Origin: Leptobacterium_A meishanense
Lineage (GTDB): Bacteria > Bacteroidota > Bacteroidia > Flavobacteriales > Flavobacteriaceae
Assembly (NCBI RefSeq): GCF_037645805.1
Contig: NZ_JBBEXE010000006.1
Span: 1 to 64,000, forward strand
DNA: 64,000 bases
Reading direction: 5' to 3'
The notes below the pieces were generated by a model. The model did not search any database. It saw only the letters and a program-made list of their open reading frames with translations, and was not told the DNA's origin. Within the stretch, counting starts at the first letter, position 1; each line of letters opens with the position of its first letter. The position numbers and the translations under genes were made by a program. Shown here piece by piece: positions 41,366 to 50,400 of this stretch.

Positions 41366-42442
41366 ATGAAAAATACGGTCCTTACCAAAACACATATTGC
41401 CTTGGGGGCAAAAATGGTTTCTTTTGCAGGATATAATATGCCTGTTCAATATGATGGTGTAACTGTTGAACATGAAGCTGTACGTGATAATATAGGAGTT
41501 TTTGATGTAAGTCATATGGGTGAATTTTTGGTCAAAGGTGATCATGCATTAGCACTTATTCAAAAAATATGTAGTAATGATGCATCTAAATTGATAGATG
41601 GGCAAGCACAATACAGTTGCATGCCAAATGACTCAGGAGGGATTGTAGATGATCTAATTGTTTATAGGCTGAAAGAAGATGAGTATTTGCTTGTAGTAAA
41701 TGCTTCCAACATTGATAAAGACTGGGAATGGATCAATAAACTTAATACTGTAGGGGCTAATTTGGTCAATATCTCTGATAATTTTTCATTACTTGCTATT
41801 CAGGGGCCAAAAACATTAAAAGTCATTCAACAACTCACTTCAATCAATTTAGAAGCTATAAAATATTATCATTTTGTCGTGGGCGATTTTGCCGGTATTG
41901 AGCATGTTATTATATCAGCAACCGGTTATACCGGAAGTGGTGGCTTTGAAATCTATTGTCACAACGAACATGTAGAACAAATATGGGATCGGTTAATGGA
42001 ATTAAAGGTAAAACCCATAGGATTGGCTGCCCGCGATACCTTACGGCTCGAAATGGGTTATTGCCTCTATGGAAATGACATAGACGATACTACCTCTCCT
42101 ATTGAAGCCGGATTAGGATGGATTACCAAATTCAACAAAGAATTTACCAACAGTAAAGCCCTTAAAAAGCAGAAAGAAGAAGGCGTATCCAGAAAATTAA
42201 TTGGTTTCGAACTTCAAGAACGGGGCATCCCAAGACAGGGCTATAACATTGTAGACAACAATGGTAATCGTATTGGAAATGTTACCAGTGGAACCATGTC
42301 CCCCACACTTGGAAAAGGCATTGGGTTAGGGTACGTTCCTTCAGAAATGGCTTCTCCGGAAACTACTATATATATCCAGATACGAAAAAATGCAGTACCT
42401 GCGAAAATCGTAAAGCTTCCTTTTTATAAAAAGAAAGACTAA
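41366..42442 (+). CDS. gcvT: Aminomethyltransferase (glycine cleavage T protein)
   Basis: A 358-residue T protein of the glycine cleavage system. It moves the methylene group from the H-protein arm to tetrahydrofolate, releasing ammonia. Motifs include KMVSFAGYNMPVQY, GVFDVSHMGEF with the catalytic-region Asp, AARDTLRLEMGYCLYG and GNVTSGTMSPTLGKGIG near the end. I choose the second Met (MKNTVLTKTHIALGAK) because it fits the family start and leaves room after the -7 box. gcvH and gcvP are not here; Bacteroidota commonly have them scattered. Confidence 0.92.
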   Translation: MKNTVLTKTHIALGAKMVSFAGYNMPVQYDGVTVEHEAVRDNIGVFDVSHMGEFLVKGDHALALIQKICSNDASKLIDGQAQYSCMPNDSGGIVDDLIVYRLKEDEYLLVVNASNIDKDWEWINKLNTVGANLVNISDNFSLLAIQGPKTLKVIQQLTSINLEAIKYYHFVVGDFAGIEHVIISATGYTGSGGFEIYCHNEHVEQIWDRLMELKVKPIGLAARDTLRLEMGYCLYGNDIDDTTSPIEAGLGWITKFNKEFTNSKALKKQKEEGVSRKLIGFELQERGIPRQGYNIVDNNGNRIGNVTSGTMSPTLGKGIGLGYVPSEMASPETTIYIQIRKNAVPAKIVKLPFYKKKD

Positions 42443-42469
42443 GTAATTTTAATTAAAAGTCAACTTTTA

Positions 42470-43288
42470 ATGCGGATACTGATTCTGGGAGCAAGCGGAT
42501 TTATAGGGAATACTTTATATAAAGAGTTTTGCTCTTATTTTGATACCTACGGAACGTATTTCACAAATAAATCTTACGCTGAAAATGGGCACTTTTATCC
42601 CTTCGATTTTGAAAAAGAAGGAATTGAGTCATTGATAAAATCCATACGCCCTACACACATTATTTCTTGTGTACGGGGAAATTTTGAAGCACAAATCGCA
42701 CTACATGAAGAGCTTGCCGTATATGCTTCATCGTCTAGATGCAAAATTATTTTTCTATCGTCAGCAAACGTATTTGATGCCTTTACTAATTATCCTTCCT
42801 ATGAATATGACAAAACGCTCTCTGAAAGTATTTATGGCCGACTGAAAATTAAAATAGAAAATATTTTATTAAAACTTCCTGAATCGCAATATATCGTTGC
42901 AAGGTTACCTATGGTTTTTGGACATGCCTCTCCCAGGATAAAAGAACTTAAAAAACACCTGGACCAAAAAGAACCTTATGAAATCTTTCCTAATTTGGTT
43001 ATGAACACTACTACTGCTAATAAACTAGCGCAACAAATTCATTATATTATCAACCGAAAGAAAAAAGGGATATATCACCTAGGCAGCTATGATCTTATAC
43101 ATCATGATGAATTTATACGCGAACTTGCCAAAAAGCTAAAACACAAAGAACCGCTGTTCAAAAATGTATATACCTCTAATTTTGATCGTTTTTTAGCAGT
43201 TCTTCCAAAAGATAATCTACTCCCTAAAAACCTTCGTATTACCTGCCAGGAAGTTATTAACGAGAGCACAGAACTTTATTCGGATTAA
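42470..43288 (+). CDS. RmlD-like NAD(P)-dependent sugar-nucleotide reductase/epimerase
   Basis: A 272-residue extended SDR protein. The Rossmann motif GASGFIG opens the protein, the SSANVFD strand contains the active Ser/Thr site, and the YxxxK pair is YGRLK near 124. The C-terminal lobe is short. The nearest family is dTDP-4-dehydrorhamnose reductase (RmlD), but no rml genes are adjacent, so the substrate is unknown. It begins 27 bases after gcvT and may be in its transcript. Confidence 0.78.
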   Translation: MRILILGASGFIGNTLYKEFCSYFDTYGTYFTNKSYAENGHFYPFDFEKEGIESLIKSIRPTHIISCVRGNFEAQIALHEELAVYASSSRCKIIFLSSANVFDAFTNYPSYEYDKTLSESIYGRLKIKIENILLKLPESQYIVARLPMVFGHASPRIKELKKHLDQKEPYEIFPNLVMNTTTANKLAQQIHYIINRKKKGIYHLGSYDLIHHDEFIRELAKKLKHKEPLFKNVYTSNFDRFLAVLPKDNLLPKNLRITCQEVINESTELYSD

Positions 43289-43354
43289 CCAGTTATTCTT
43301 TTATTTTTATAAAACAGCAATTTCGTTAAATTTACACTCTAAAAACACATTTCT

Positions 43355-44074
43355 ATGGGAAGAGCTTTTGAATTTAGAAAAGCACGAAAAATGAAACGTT
43401 GGGCTGCCATGTCCAAAGCATTTACACGTATAGGGAAAGATATTGTAATGGCCGTACGAGAAGGTGGCCCACACCCTGAATCTAATGCACGCTTAAGAGC
43501 TGTTATTCAGAATGCCAAAGCTGTTAACATGCCAAAAGACAATATAGAACGAGCCATAAAAAAAGCTTCTGATAAAAATACTGAAGATTACAAAGAAGTC
43601 CTTTTTGAAGGATATGCCCCTCATGGCATTGCTGTTTTGGTAGAAACAGCTACTGATAACAATAACCGAACAGTAGCAAATATCCGTAGCTATTTTAATA
43701 AATGTGATGGTAACTTAGGAACGAGTGGATCTGTAGAATTTATGTTTGACCACACTTGTAATTTTCGAATCAATCCAGAAGGAATTGATGTAGAAAAATT
43801 AGAGCTCGAATTTATTGATTTTGGTGTGGAAGAAGTTTTTGTAGATGACGATGGTATCTTACTCTATGCGCCTTTTAATAGTTACGGAATCATTCAAAAA
43901 GAGCTGGAAAACAGAAACATTGAAATCCTTTCTTCCGGTTTTGAACGTATCCCTCAAATGACTAAAAAATTAATCTCGGAACAAATGGCAGATGTGGAAA
44001 AATTACTGGAAATGATAGAAGAGGATGATGATGTGCAAAACGTATATCATACCATGCAAGAAGCTTCCGAATAA
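43355..44074 (+). CDS. YebC/PmpR/TACO1 family protein
   Basis: A 239-residue protein of normal family length. The start MGRAFEFRKARKMKRWAAMS is the classic YebC N-terminus, followed by VREGGPHPESNARLR, NMPKDNIERAIKKA and the YEGYAPHGIAVLVE-type motif (here FEGYAPHGIAVLVE). Members bind DNA as transcriptional regulators, and recent work also links some to translation of proline stretches. Which role applies here cannot be told. No ruvC is adjacent, unlike in many proteobacteria. Confidence 0.93.
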   Translation: MGRAFEFRKARKMKRWAAMSKAFTRIGKDIVMAVREGGPHPESNARLRAVIQNAKAVNMPKDNIERAIKKASDKNTEDYKEVLFEGYAPHGIAVLVETATDNNNRTVANIRSYFNKCDGNLGTSGSVEFMFDHTCNFRINPEGIDVEKLELEFIDFGVEEVFVDDDGILLYAPFNSYGIIQKELENRNIEILSSGFERIPQMTKKLISEQMADVEKLLEMIEEDDDVQNVYHTMQEASE

Positions 44075-44148
44075 TGATCAATTAATTTTATCTCTTAACC
44101 CCATGTCAGGATTGCATCAATAAGTGCGACTAATATTAAAATATGACC

Positions 44149-44640
44149 ATGAGAAACTACTTTTTTTTTCTATTCATAGTTACTTCCTTTTATAGCTATG
44201 CACAAAATATGAATACTGATAAAATTGGAGAAATTATATACCGTATAGCGGACAGTGTACAAGTGAATGGAAATGCATGGCAGTTTTCATATAAAGACCG
44301 TATTCTCATCTGTATCACTGATGAGAATGCAAACCGCATGCGTATCATCTCTCCCATTGCAGAACGTAGCAAACTAAGTGAAGATATGCTTCTTAATGCC
44401 CTCGTGGCCAATTATCACACCGCATTAGATGTAAAATATGCAATCTCAGATGAAATCATGTGGTCTATATTTGTACATCCACTAAAAGAGCTTTCAGAAG
44501 CCCAAATAGAAGATGCTATTTCCCAGGTATATTATGCCAATTATACCTTTGGGTACACTTACTCCAGCACTTCGCTTGTGTTTCCCGGAAATGAGAAAAA
44601 GAAAGAACCAGAGGAAAAATTAATAGAGAAAAAGTTCTAA
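44149..44640 (+). CDS. Exported protein with a possible YbjN/CesT-like fold
   Basis: About 163 residues, with a signal peptide (NYFFFLFIVTSFYSYAQ) and acidic/lysine-rich tail. I prefer ATG 44149 to the ATG six bases earlier, as either gives the same leader. The mature part alternates strands (WQFSYKDRILICITDENA, NRMRIISPIAE) and helices (SEDMLLNALVANYHTAL). That layout recalls YbjN or secretion-chaperone folds, but this is only a shape-based guess. The neighbouring lipoprotein gene follows on the same strand. Confidence 0.55.
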   Translation: MRNYFFFLFIVTSFYSYAQNMNTDKIGEIIYRIADSVQVNGNAWQFSYKDRILICITDENANRMRIISPIAERSKLSEDMLLNALVANYHTALDVKYAISDEIMWSIFVHPLKELSEAQIEDAISQVYYANYTFGYTYSSTSLVFPGNEKKKEPEEKLIEKKF

Positions 44641-44712
44641 ATCTAATATTTATCATTTTTTCATCCTTTTCTTTTGATTAATTTTATAAACACAACACAT
44701 AAAGAAAATATA

Positions 44713-45348
44713 ATGAGAAAAATAATTAGCATTGTTATAGCGGCTGGGTTGATGGGCTGTTCTTCAACAAGTTTGATTAGCAGTTGGAAAAATGAAAATA
44801 AACCAAGTTTTTCTCCAAAAAAAACATTAGTGGTGGGCATGACGCAAAACTTATCTGCAAGGCAAAAGTTTGAGTCCTCGCTAAAAAAAGAATTTCTTGA
44901 ACGAAACAGTATTGCAGAAGAAAGTCTCATCGAATTTGGACCTCATTTCTCACACAGTCAAAAATCAGAAGAAGAAATTAAAAATGCTGTGGAAGAATTA
45001 AGAAAAAAAGGATATGATGCTGTTTTAACAACTGTAGTGAAAGGTGTTGAAAAGAAAACTAGCTATACCCCTGAATCACTTGGCGTACAGTATCGAGGAA
45101 CACGCTTCGGACGTTATTATTTTTTATATCAAGACATCTATTATAACCCCTCCTATTATAAAGAATACAACGTATATCGGGTAGAAAGTGCTTTATACGA
45201 TATTAAAAATGACTCTCGTGAACCGGTATGGGTTGGAAATTTTGCTATTACTGACCCTGCTAATGTGGACAAAACTGTAAAAGATTATGTAAAAGCCATT
45301 ATTCAGGAACTGGAGAACCAAAAATTAATATCTAATATCAATTATTAA
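44713..45348 (+). CDS. Lipoprotein of unknown function
   Basis: A 211-residue lipoprotein. I place the start at ATG 44713 because it directly opens the lipoprotein signal (MRKIISIVIAAGLMGCSS, Cys16); the in-frame codons from 44674 read as unrelated sequence. The mature part begins with SWKNENKPSFSPKKTLVVGM and has alternating strand-helix elements and a Tyr-rich middle (RYYFLYQDIYYNPSYYKEY). It resembles small DUF4136/CsgG-like lipoproteins in shape only. Its stop overlaps the convergent acyltransferase stop by 4 bases. Confidence 0.7.
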   Translation: MRKIISIVIAAGLMGCSSTSLISSWKNENKPSFSPKKTLVVGMTQNLSARQKFESSLKKEFLERNSIAEESLIEFGPHFSHSQKSEEEIKNAVEELRKKGYDAVLTTVVKGVEKKTSYTPESLGVQYRGTRFGRYYFLYQDIYYNPSYYKEYNVYRVESALYDIKNDSREPVWVGNFAITDPANVDKTVKDYVKAIIQELENQKLISNINY

Positions 45349-45884
45349 GTGTAAGCAGGGATTTTTCCTGTTACTCCTTTATAAAATGCTCTCATCGAAT
45401 CAAAATCAGCCTCTTTATTAGCTGTCGGATAAAAAGGTTCGGATATTTTTACCTCTTTTTTACCATAATCAAAAGCCACCATTACAATGGGGGCTTCAGC
45501 TTCTTTTGCTATGTAATAAAAACCTGTTTTCCATTCCGTGACTTTTTTTCTTGTTCCCTCAGGAGCCATCGCCAACCTAAACTGATCCCGGTCTTTAAAT
45601 AATGCTGCTATTGCCTGCACTTTATTCTGCCCGGAAGTACGATCGATAGGCGCCCCTCCTGTCCATTTGAAATACCACCCAAAAGGTGGTTTAAAAAGTT
45701 CTTTTTTTGCAACATAGTTTATTTTTAGCCCGATTAAACTCCTAACATAAAGGCCTAGATAAAAATCGTGCCAGCTGGTATGGGGTACTACAATTATTAC
45801 ACATTTTTTAAGGTTAGGAAAATCCCCTGTTAATTTCCATTTCATTATTTTGTAAAAAATAAAACCTATTATTTTCCTAAGCAT
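45345..45884 (-). CDS. PlsC-like lysophospholipid acyltransferase
   Basis: A 179-residue acyltransferase. The HX4D catalytic motif is HTSWHD near 35, and the glycerophosphate-binding motif is APEGTRKK near 108. It is shorter than PlsC and has no clear membrane domain beyond the N-terminal FIFYKIMKWKL segment, matching the small 1-acyl-glycerol-3-phosphate acyltransferase-like family common in Bacteroidota. The lipid substrate is not certain. It lies downstream of the kdsB-HAD pair on the same strand. Confidence 0.85.
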   Translation of the reverse strand: MLRKIIGFIFYKIMKWKLTGDFPNLKKCVIIVVPHTSWHDFYLGLYVRSLIGLKINYVAKKELFKPPFGWYFKWTGGAPIDRTSGQNKVQAIAALFKDRDQFRLAMAPEGTRKKVTEWKTGFYYIAKEAEAPIVMVAFDYGKKEVKISEPFYPTANKEADFDSMRAFYKGVTGKIPAYT

Positions 45885-45910
45885 TATTGTTTTATTTGGT
45901 GAATTATGTT

Positions 45911-46603
45911 TTAAACAAATTCCAAAATTTGTTTAAGGGTATCTACCGTACGATAACCCCCATTGTCATCATCCTCATCTACCTCTTCATGAGTCCAAGT
46001 AGTATGAAAAGGCACATGAATAGCCTTTGCGCCAATATTTACCAAAGGTAAAATATCTGATTTTAGGGAATTTCCGATCATCAAGAATTCCGATACTTCT
46101 ATTTCAAGGTGTTCTAGCAAATTTTGGTAGTTTGCTTCTTTTTTGTCGCTTAACACTTCAATATGATGGAAATATTCGGACAACCCTGACTTTTCCAATT
46201 TTCTTTCCTGGTCTAGCAAGTCTCCTTTCGTGAGCAATATCAAACGGTATTTTTTACTGAGTATTTGTAACACTTCTTCAACACCATCCAAAAGTTCTAC
46301 CGGCATAGAGATCATTTCTTTTCCTAAATTGATAATCTCTGAAATAACCTCTGTCTGAATCTTTCCGTTGGAAAGGTCAATGGCCGATTCTATCATGGAA
46401 AGCATAAAACCTTTAATACCATAACCATACACTCCCAGGTTTTGCATTTCCATTTTGAATAGTTCCTGATCTATTTTATTTTCTGTTTCATATGCAGATA
46501 GTAGTTGTGCAAACTTATGCTCAGTTTCTCTAAAATAGGTTTCATTTACCCATAAAGTATCATCCGCATCAAAACCTATTACTTTAATTGCATTATAGTT
46601 CAT
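45911..46603 (-). CDS. HAD-family hydrolase (YjjG-like)
   Basis: About 230 residues. Motif I is GFDADDTLWVNE with the nucleophile Asp; motif II is LLTKGD, motif III is the Lys near SDKKEANY, and motif IV is FLMIGNSLKSDI. The cap lies between motifs I and II, as in YjjG-type nucleotidases, but phosphatase substrate is unknown. I take the start at the Met of MNYNAIKVIGF, which leaves a short overlap with the kdsB stop. The longer start at 46624 would overlap further. Confidence 0.82.
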   Translation of the reverse strand: MNYNAIKVIGFDADDTLWVNETYFRETEHKFAQLLSAYETENKIDQELFKMEMQNLGVYGYGIKGFMLSMIESAIDLSNGKIQTEVISEIINLGKEMISMPVELLDGVEEVLQILSKKYRLILLTKGDLLDQERKLEKSGLSEYFHHIEVLSDKKEANYQNLLEHLEIEVSEFLMIGNSLKSDILPLVNIGAKAIHVPFHTTWTHEEVDEDDDNGGYRTVDTLKQILEFV

Positions 46604-47330
46604 TTTGAAAATATTTTTGAGCATTTTTCAAATCTTCAGGGGTATCTATCCCTATTCCGGAGATGGGGGTTTCTACCATCTTTATTTTTTTTCCATGCTC
46701 TAAATAACGTATGGCTTCTATCTTTTCTGTAGCCTCCAGAGGGTGCATGGTCATTTTCGGGAAATCAATCAATGCCTGCTTCCTGAAAGCATAAATCCCT
46801 TTGTGCTTAAAGTAGCGTACTGCTGTTTCCTTATCTCTGGGATATGGAATTGGAGAACGTGAAAAATACATAGCAAAGTTCCGTTGATCAACAATTACTT
46901 TCACTATGTTTGGGTTCTTAATTTCTTCCCAATCTGTCATAGGTGTCATTAGCGAAGCCAAGTCTATCTCTTGATTGGAATCATTATTAAAAACTTTTAA
47001 TAATCTGGCAAGGCTTTCTGTATCAATAAACGGTTCATCTCCTTGTACATTTACTATAATATCTACCGCTAATTTCTCTGCGGCTTCTGCTATACGGTCG
47101 CTACCACAGTCATGCTCTTTTGTGCTCATAATAGCTTTTCCACCATTTCTAGTTATTTCTTCAAAAATGACAGCACTATCAGTAACTACATAGACTGCAT
47201 CAAAGAGGGTTGTACTTTCAGCAGCTTCATATGTTCGAAGAATAACAGGCTTTCCCCCCAGGTTTTGCATAAGTTTTCCGGGAAAACGAGAGGCCTCATA
47301 ACGGGCAGGGATCATTGCTATGGTTTTCAC
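46593..47330 (-). CDS. kdsB: CMP-KDO synthetase
   Basis: This 245-residue enzyme activates 3-deoxy-D-manno-octulosonate with CTP for lipid A core assembly. The nucleotide-binding start MIPARYEASRFPGKLM, the HDCGSDRIAEA loop, VNVQGDEPFI and the closing GIDTPEDLKNAQ are all family motifs and the length is full. Its stop overlaps the HAD gene, so the two are co-translated; the partner may be an unrelated phosphatase and not KdsC, which is smaller and lacks a cap. A -7 box lies 27 bases upstream. Confidence 0.93.
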   Translation of the reverse strand: MKTIAMIPARYEASRFPGKLMQNLGGKPVILRTYEAAESTTLFDAVYVVTDSAVIFEEITRNGGKAIMSTKEHDCGSDRIAEAAEKLAVDIIVNVQGDEPFIDTESLARLLKVFNNDSNQEIDLASLMTPMTDWEEIKNPNIVKVIVDQRNFAMYFSRSPIPYPRDKETAVRYFKHKGIYAFRKQALIDFPKMTMHPLEATEKIEAIRYLEHGKKIKMVETPISGIGIDTPEDLKNAQKYFQNEL

Positions 47331-47356
47331 TTGCTGCTTTTTGTTTAAATAACTTT

Positions 47357-47364
47357 CAAAAATA
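47357..47364 (-). promoter_or_regulatory. -7 box for kdsB
   Basis: The minus strand reads TATTTTTG, with no clear -33 TTG. It would give a leader of about 20 bases. Confidence 0.4.
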
Positions 47365-47412
47365 AGTGTTCTAAATGGATTTTTATTTTCCTAAGCCTAC
47401 TTTTAATAACGA

Positions 47413-48834
47413 TCATATGAAAAAATCATCTTTAAAACCTATAAGGTACAGCTGGTTTTTGGCACGTGTAATTGCTGTATAAAGCCACCGCAAATAATCA
47501 ACATCTATGCCGTTAGGCAGATAGGGCTGCTCAATAAAAACGGTTTCCCATTGCCCTCCTTGTGATTTATGACAGGTAATGGTATAAGAAAATTTTACTT
47601 GAAGCGCATTAAAGTGTTTGTTGTTCTTCACTTTTAAAAACTTTCGGTACTTCGATGTTTCTTCTGCATAATCTTTCATAACTTCTTGATAGAGCTTGTT
47701 AGATTCTTCATATGAAAGTGCCGGGGTTTCTGAGTGGATGGTATCTAATAACAGAACCGTTTCAAAAGGCTTTTGGTTGGGGTAATCCACCATTCGGATT
47801 TTTACTTCTGCAAATTTAAATCCATACAACTCTTTGATGGCAAAAATTTCCAGAATCTCGATAATATCCCCATTAGCTATAAAACCGGCTTCTGATGTTG
47901 CTTTTAGCCAAAAATAATTGTTCTTGACTACCATCATATAATCGCCTACGGCCAGTTCATTTTCAAGAAACAATATACGGCTTCTTATTTGTTGGTTATA
48001 TTGGTTTGCACGCTTGTTTGAACGAACAATAATAACCGTTTCTTCTTTTCCATTTTCCCTATAAGCTGTGTCAATGGCCTCTTGTATTTCGTGTCCGTCA
48101 ACAAGCCTAATAATATCCGTAAAACCATTTAGTTGGAATTGAAAACTTTGTGTGATTTTTTGTTCTATCTGTTCTCTTAAATTAGTAGCGTTTAATAATA
48201 TTCCTGAGTCTTGTTCTTGGCGAACTACCTCATCAAGTTCCATTTGAACAACCTCCTTGTTATAATTCAGTGAAAGCGTACCGGCATTCAATGCCGGGCT
48301 TATGGACAGGTTTACCGGTGGTAATTGTGCAGTATCCCCAATCAAAATAAGCTTGCAGTTATGCCCTGAATAGACATAATAAATTAAATCATCTAACAGT
48401 GACCCGTTCTCAAATAGTTTAGAGTCACCTTGCATATCAGATATCATAGAAGCTTCATCTACAATAAAGAGTGTTTTCCTGTGTTTATTAGGTTGTAGTA
48501 CAAAACTAACTCCTCCACTTTTTTGTTTTCTTGGAAAGTAAATACTTTTATGTATCGTAAGTGCGCCTTGCCCTGAATAGCTAGTGATTACTTTTGCTGC
48601 CCTTCCGGTGGGAGCTAATAGTACAAATCGTAGTGTAGCCCGCCATAAATTAGTAACCAATGTGCTTACAATGGTTGTTTTGCCTGTACCAGCATACCCT
48701 TTTAAGAGAAATAGTTGGTTATGGTTTGCTTCAAAAATAAAATCGGAAAGTTGTTGTAATACAATATCTTGCTTTAAAGTAGGTGTATGGGGAAATTTTT
48801 CCTTTAGCAATTTATAAAAAGAAGATGTATCCAT
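47413..48834 (-). CDS. RecD/Dda-like superfamily 1 DNA helicase
   Basis: A helicase of about 473 residues. Walker A GYAGTGKTTIVS lies near 45, Walker B is LFIVDEASMIS, motif III-like LILIGDTAQLPPV follows, and the last motifs are SYTITCHKSQGGQW and LYTAITRAK. This is the compact RecD/Dda 5'-3' helicase plan without a RecD-type N-terminal extension. I choose the Met of MDTSSFYKLLKEKF (48834): the longer frame to 48888 overlaps a TAACTTTG promoter box and has no family match. Confidence 0.86.
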   Translation of the reverse strand: MDTSSFYKLLKEKFPHTPTLKQDIVLQQLSDFIFEANHNQLFLLKGYAGTGKTTIVSTLVTNLWRATLRFVLLAPTGRAAKVITSYSGQGALTIHKSIYFPRKQKSGGVSFVLQPNKHRKTLFIVDEASMISDMQGDSKLFENGSLLDDLIYYVYSGHNCKLILIGDTAQLPPVNLSISPALNAGTLSLNYNKEVVQMELDEVVRQEQDSGILLNATNLREQIEQKITQSFQFQLNGFTDIIRLVDGHEIQEAIDTAYRENGKEETVIIVRSNKRANQYNQQIRSRILFLENELAVGDYMMVVKNNYFWLKATSEAGFIANGDIIEILEIFAIKELYGFKFAEVKIRMVDYPNQKPFETVLLLDTIHSETPALSYEESNKLYQEVMKDYAEETSKYRKFLKVKNNKHFNALQVKFSYTITCHKSQGGQWETVFIEQPYLPNGIDVDYLRWLYTAITRAKNQLYLIGFKDDFFI

Positions 48835-48851
48835 GAAGCTTTTTTCCTTTT

Positions 48852-48859
48852 CAAAGTTA
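48852..48859 (-). promoter_or_regulatory. -7 box for the helicase gene
   Basis: The minus strand reads TAACTTTG, 17 bases before the chosen ATG, with a TTTTTG about 16 bases upstream. It falls within the longer reading frame and argues for the shorter start. Confidence 0.5.
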
Positions 48860-48904
48860 ATGATGTTTTTTAAGGCAAAAACTTTCATGAATAAAAAAAA
48901 ATTG

Positions 48905-48912
48905 TAGATTTG
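48905..48912 (+). promoter_or_regulatory. -7 box for the DUF3822-rsmD operon
   Basis: TAGATTTG fits TAnnTTTG and lies 35 bases before the first ATG. Confidence 0.45.
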
Positions 48913-48947
48913 CGTAAACCCTTTTTAATATAACACTAAATAGTAAA

Positions 48948-49598
48948 ATGAAAGCAGCTATACAAATTGTTCTTTGGTTATTATGTATTTTCTTTGTCTA
49001 CAAGATATACCAATCTATTAACCAGCCTATTCAGTTTGAAAAAGTAAAAAAAGAACGGTATTCTGCCGTTATTGCAAAATTAAAAGACATTCGGGACTCC
49101 CAGGAAGCACATCGTTCTATAACAGGAAAATTTGTGGGGACTTTTGATAAGCTTATCTCATTTATAGATACTGCTGATTTTGTAATCACACAACAGAGAG
49201 ATTCTTCCTATCTCGAGTATGACCCTGTCTATCGGATCGACATGCTAAAAGAAGTTGTTATTATTGACACTTTAGGCTTTGTTAAAGTAAAAGATTCATT
49301 ATTTAAAGGTTCTGACCGATATAAAACTATGATGAATGTCCCTTATGCAAAAAATAATGAAAAATTTGCCTTAAAAGCCGATATTATTGAAAAAAGCGGC
49401 TACAAAGCAGCTGTTTTTGAAGCAAAAGTGGCTAAGAGTGTTATTCTTCATGACCAACCTAGATATTTAGTTGCACAAGAAAATGAGATGATATCAATTG
49501 ATGAAGTTAATGGTCCTGAAATCATTGTAGGTTCATTATCAGAAGTTAGCACCAGTGGAAACTGGCCCGACATATATGACGCTAGAGAAAATAAGTAA
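48948..49598 (+). CDS. Membrane-anchored protein of the DUF3822-rsmD operon
   Basis: A 216-residue protein with one N-terminal helix (IQIVLWLLCIFFVYKIYQSI) and a probably periplasmic domain. The first part (VIAKLKDIRDSQEAHRSITG) resembles pilin-like helix-and-strand segments seen in several Bacteroidota membrane proteins, but it has no prepilin leader. I cannot give a function. It is the first of three overlapping genes ending with rsmD; conserved company with a 16S rRNA methyltransferase does not by itself show a ribosome role. Confidence 0.7.
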   Translation: MKAAIQIVLWLLCIFFVYKIYQSINQPIQFEKVKKERYSAVIAKLKDIRDSQEAHRSITGKFVGTFDKLISFIDTADFVITQQRDSSYLEYDPVYRIDMLKEVVIIDTLGFVKVKDSLFKGSDRYKTMMNVPYAKNNEKFALKADIIEKSGYKAAVFEAKVAKSVILHDQPRYLVAQENEMISIDEVNGPEIIVGSLSEVSTSGNWPDIYDARENK

Positions 49599-50400
49599 TA
49601 TATCCAATCCAAAAGAGAAAGAACTGTCCATTCAGGTAAGCTTGAGTGGGCTTTCTTTTTGTGTTTTAAACCCGATCAAAAAATCCACCGAAGAATTACA
49701 GTATTATAGGTTTAGAAACATTGACAACCCTAATAAATTATTAAATGAAATTATTCCTTTATTTGATAATGCCCCAGATTTTAAAAGTTTAAAAAAAATA
49801 AAAGTATTGCATAGCAATGATCTCTCATCAGTAGTTCCAAAAAACTTATTTGATGAAAATAAACTTTCTGATTACTTAAAGTACAATATCAAAATACTTA
49901 AAAATGACTTCATTGCTTATGATACTATTGCAAATGGGGAAATTATTAATGTATATGTTCCTTATGTAAATGTGAATAATTTTTTACTTGACCAGTTAGG
50001 CCCCTTTGAATACCAGCACTCCTCTAGTATTTTGATTGATACACTTATAAAAAATACGCTTCTTGATGAAAAGCCTATCATGTATATCCATGTAGAGCAA
50101 ACCCATTTTGAAGTCATTGTCATCCAAAATAAAAAATTAGTGTTTTATAACACATTCCACTACCAAACAAAAGAAGATTTTATATATTATATTTTATTTA
50201 CAGCAGAGCAGTTGAAATTAGATCCAGAGGAGTTTCATTTACGTTTTTTAGGAGTAATCGCAGAACATGATGCAAATTATCAAATGGCCTATAAATATAT
50301 TAGGCATATTACCATAGAAAATGATGCCTTTCATAACTATTCGGAAAATAGTTCTCCAAACAACCTTTTTTCTGATTTCATCTTACAAAATGCTTTTTAA
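49576..50400 (+). CDS. DUF3822 family protein
   Basis: About 274 residues. I place the start at ATG 49576 (MTLEKISNISNPKEKELSIQ), which overlaps the previous gene by 23 bases; the frame to 49555 adds unrelated residues. The pattern LSIQVSLSGLSFCVLNPIKK and IMYIHVEQTHFEVIVIQNKKL matches DUF3822, a Bacteroidota family with an actin/ASKHA-like look of repeated beta sheets. Its function is unknown. Its stop codon overlaps the rsmD ATG (TAATG), showing tight coupling. Confidence 0.8.
   Translation: MTLEKISNISNPKEKELSIQVSLSGLSFCVLNPIKKSTEELQYYRFRNIDNPNKLLNEIIPLFDNAPDFKSLKKIKVLHSNDLSSVVPKNLFDENKLSDYLKYNIKILKNDFIAYDTIANGEIINVYVPYVNVNNFLLDQLGPFEYQHSSSILIDTLIKNTLLDEKPIMYIHVEQTHFEVIVIQNKKLVFYNTFHYQTKEDFIYYILFTAEQLKLDPEEFHLRFLGVIAEHDANYQMAYKYIRHITIENDAFHNYSENSSPNNLFSDFILQNAF

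Noticed and set aside
48835..48888. Longer N-terminus for the helicase
   Set aside because: A TAACTTTG promoter box lies inside these codons, and the family N-terminus begins at the internal Met.
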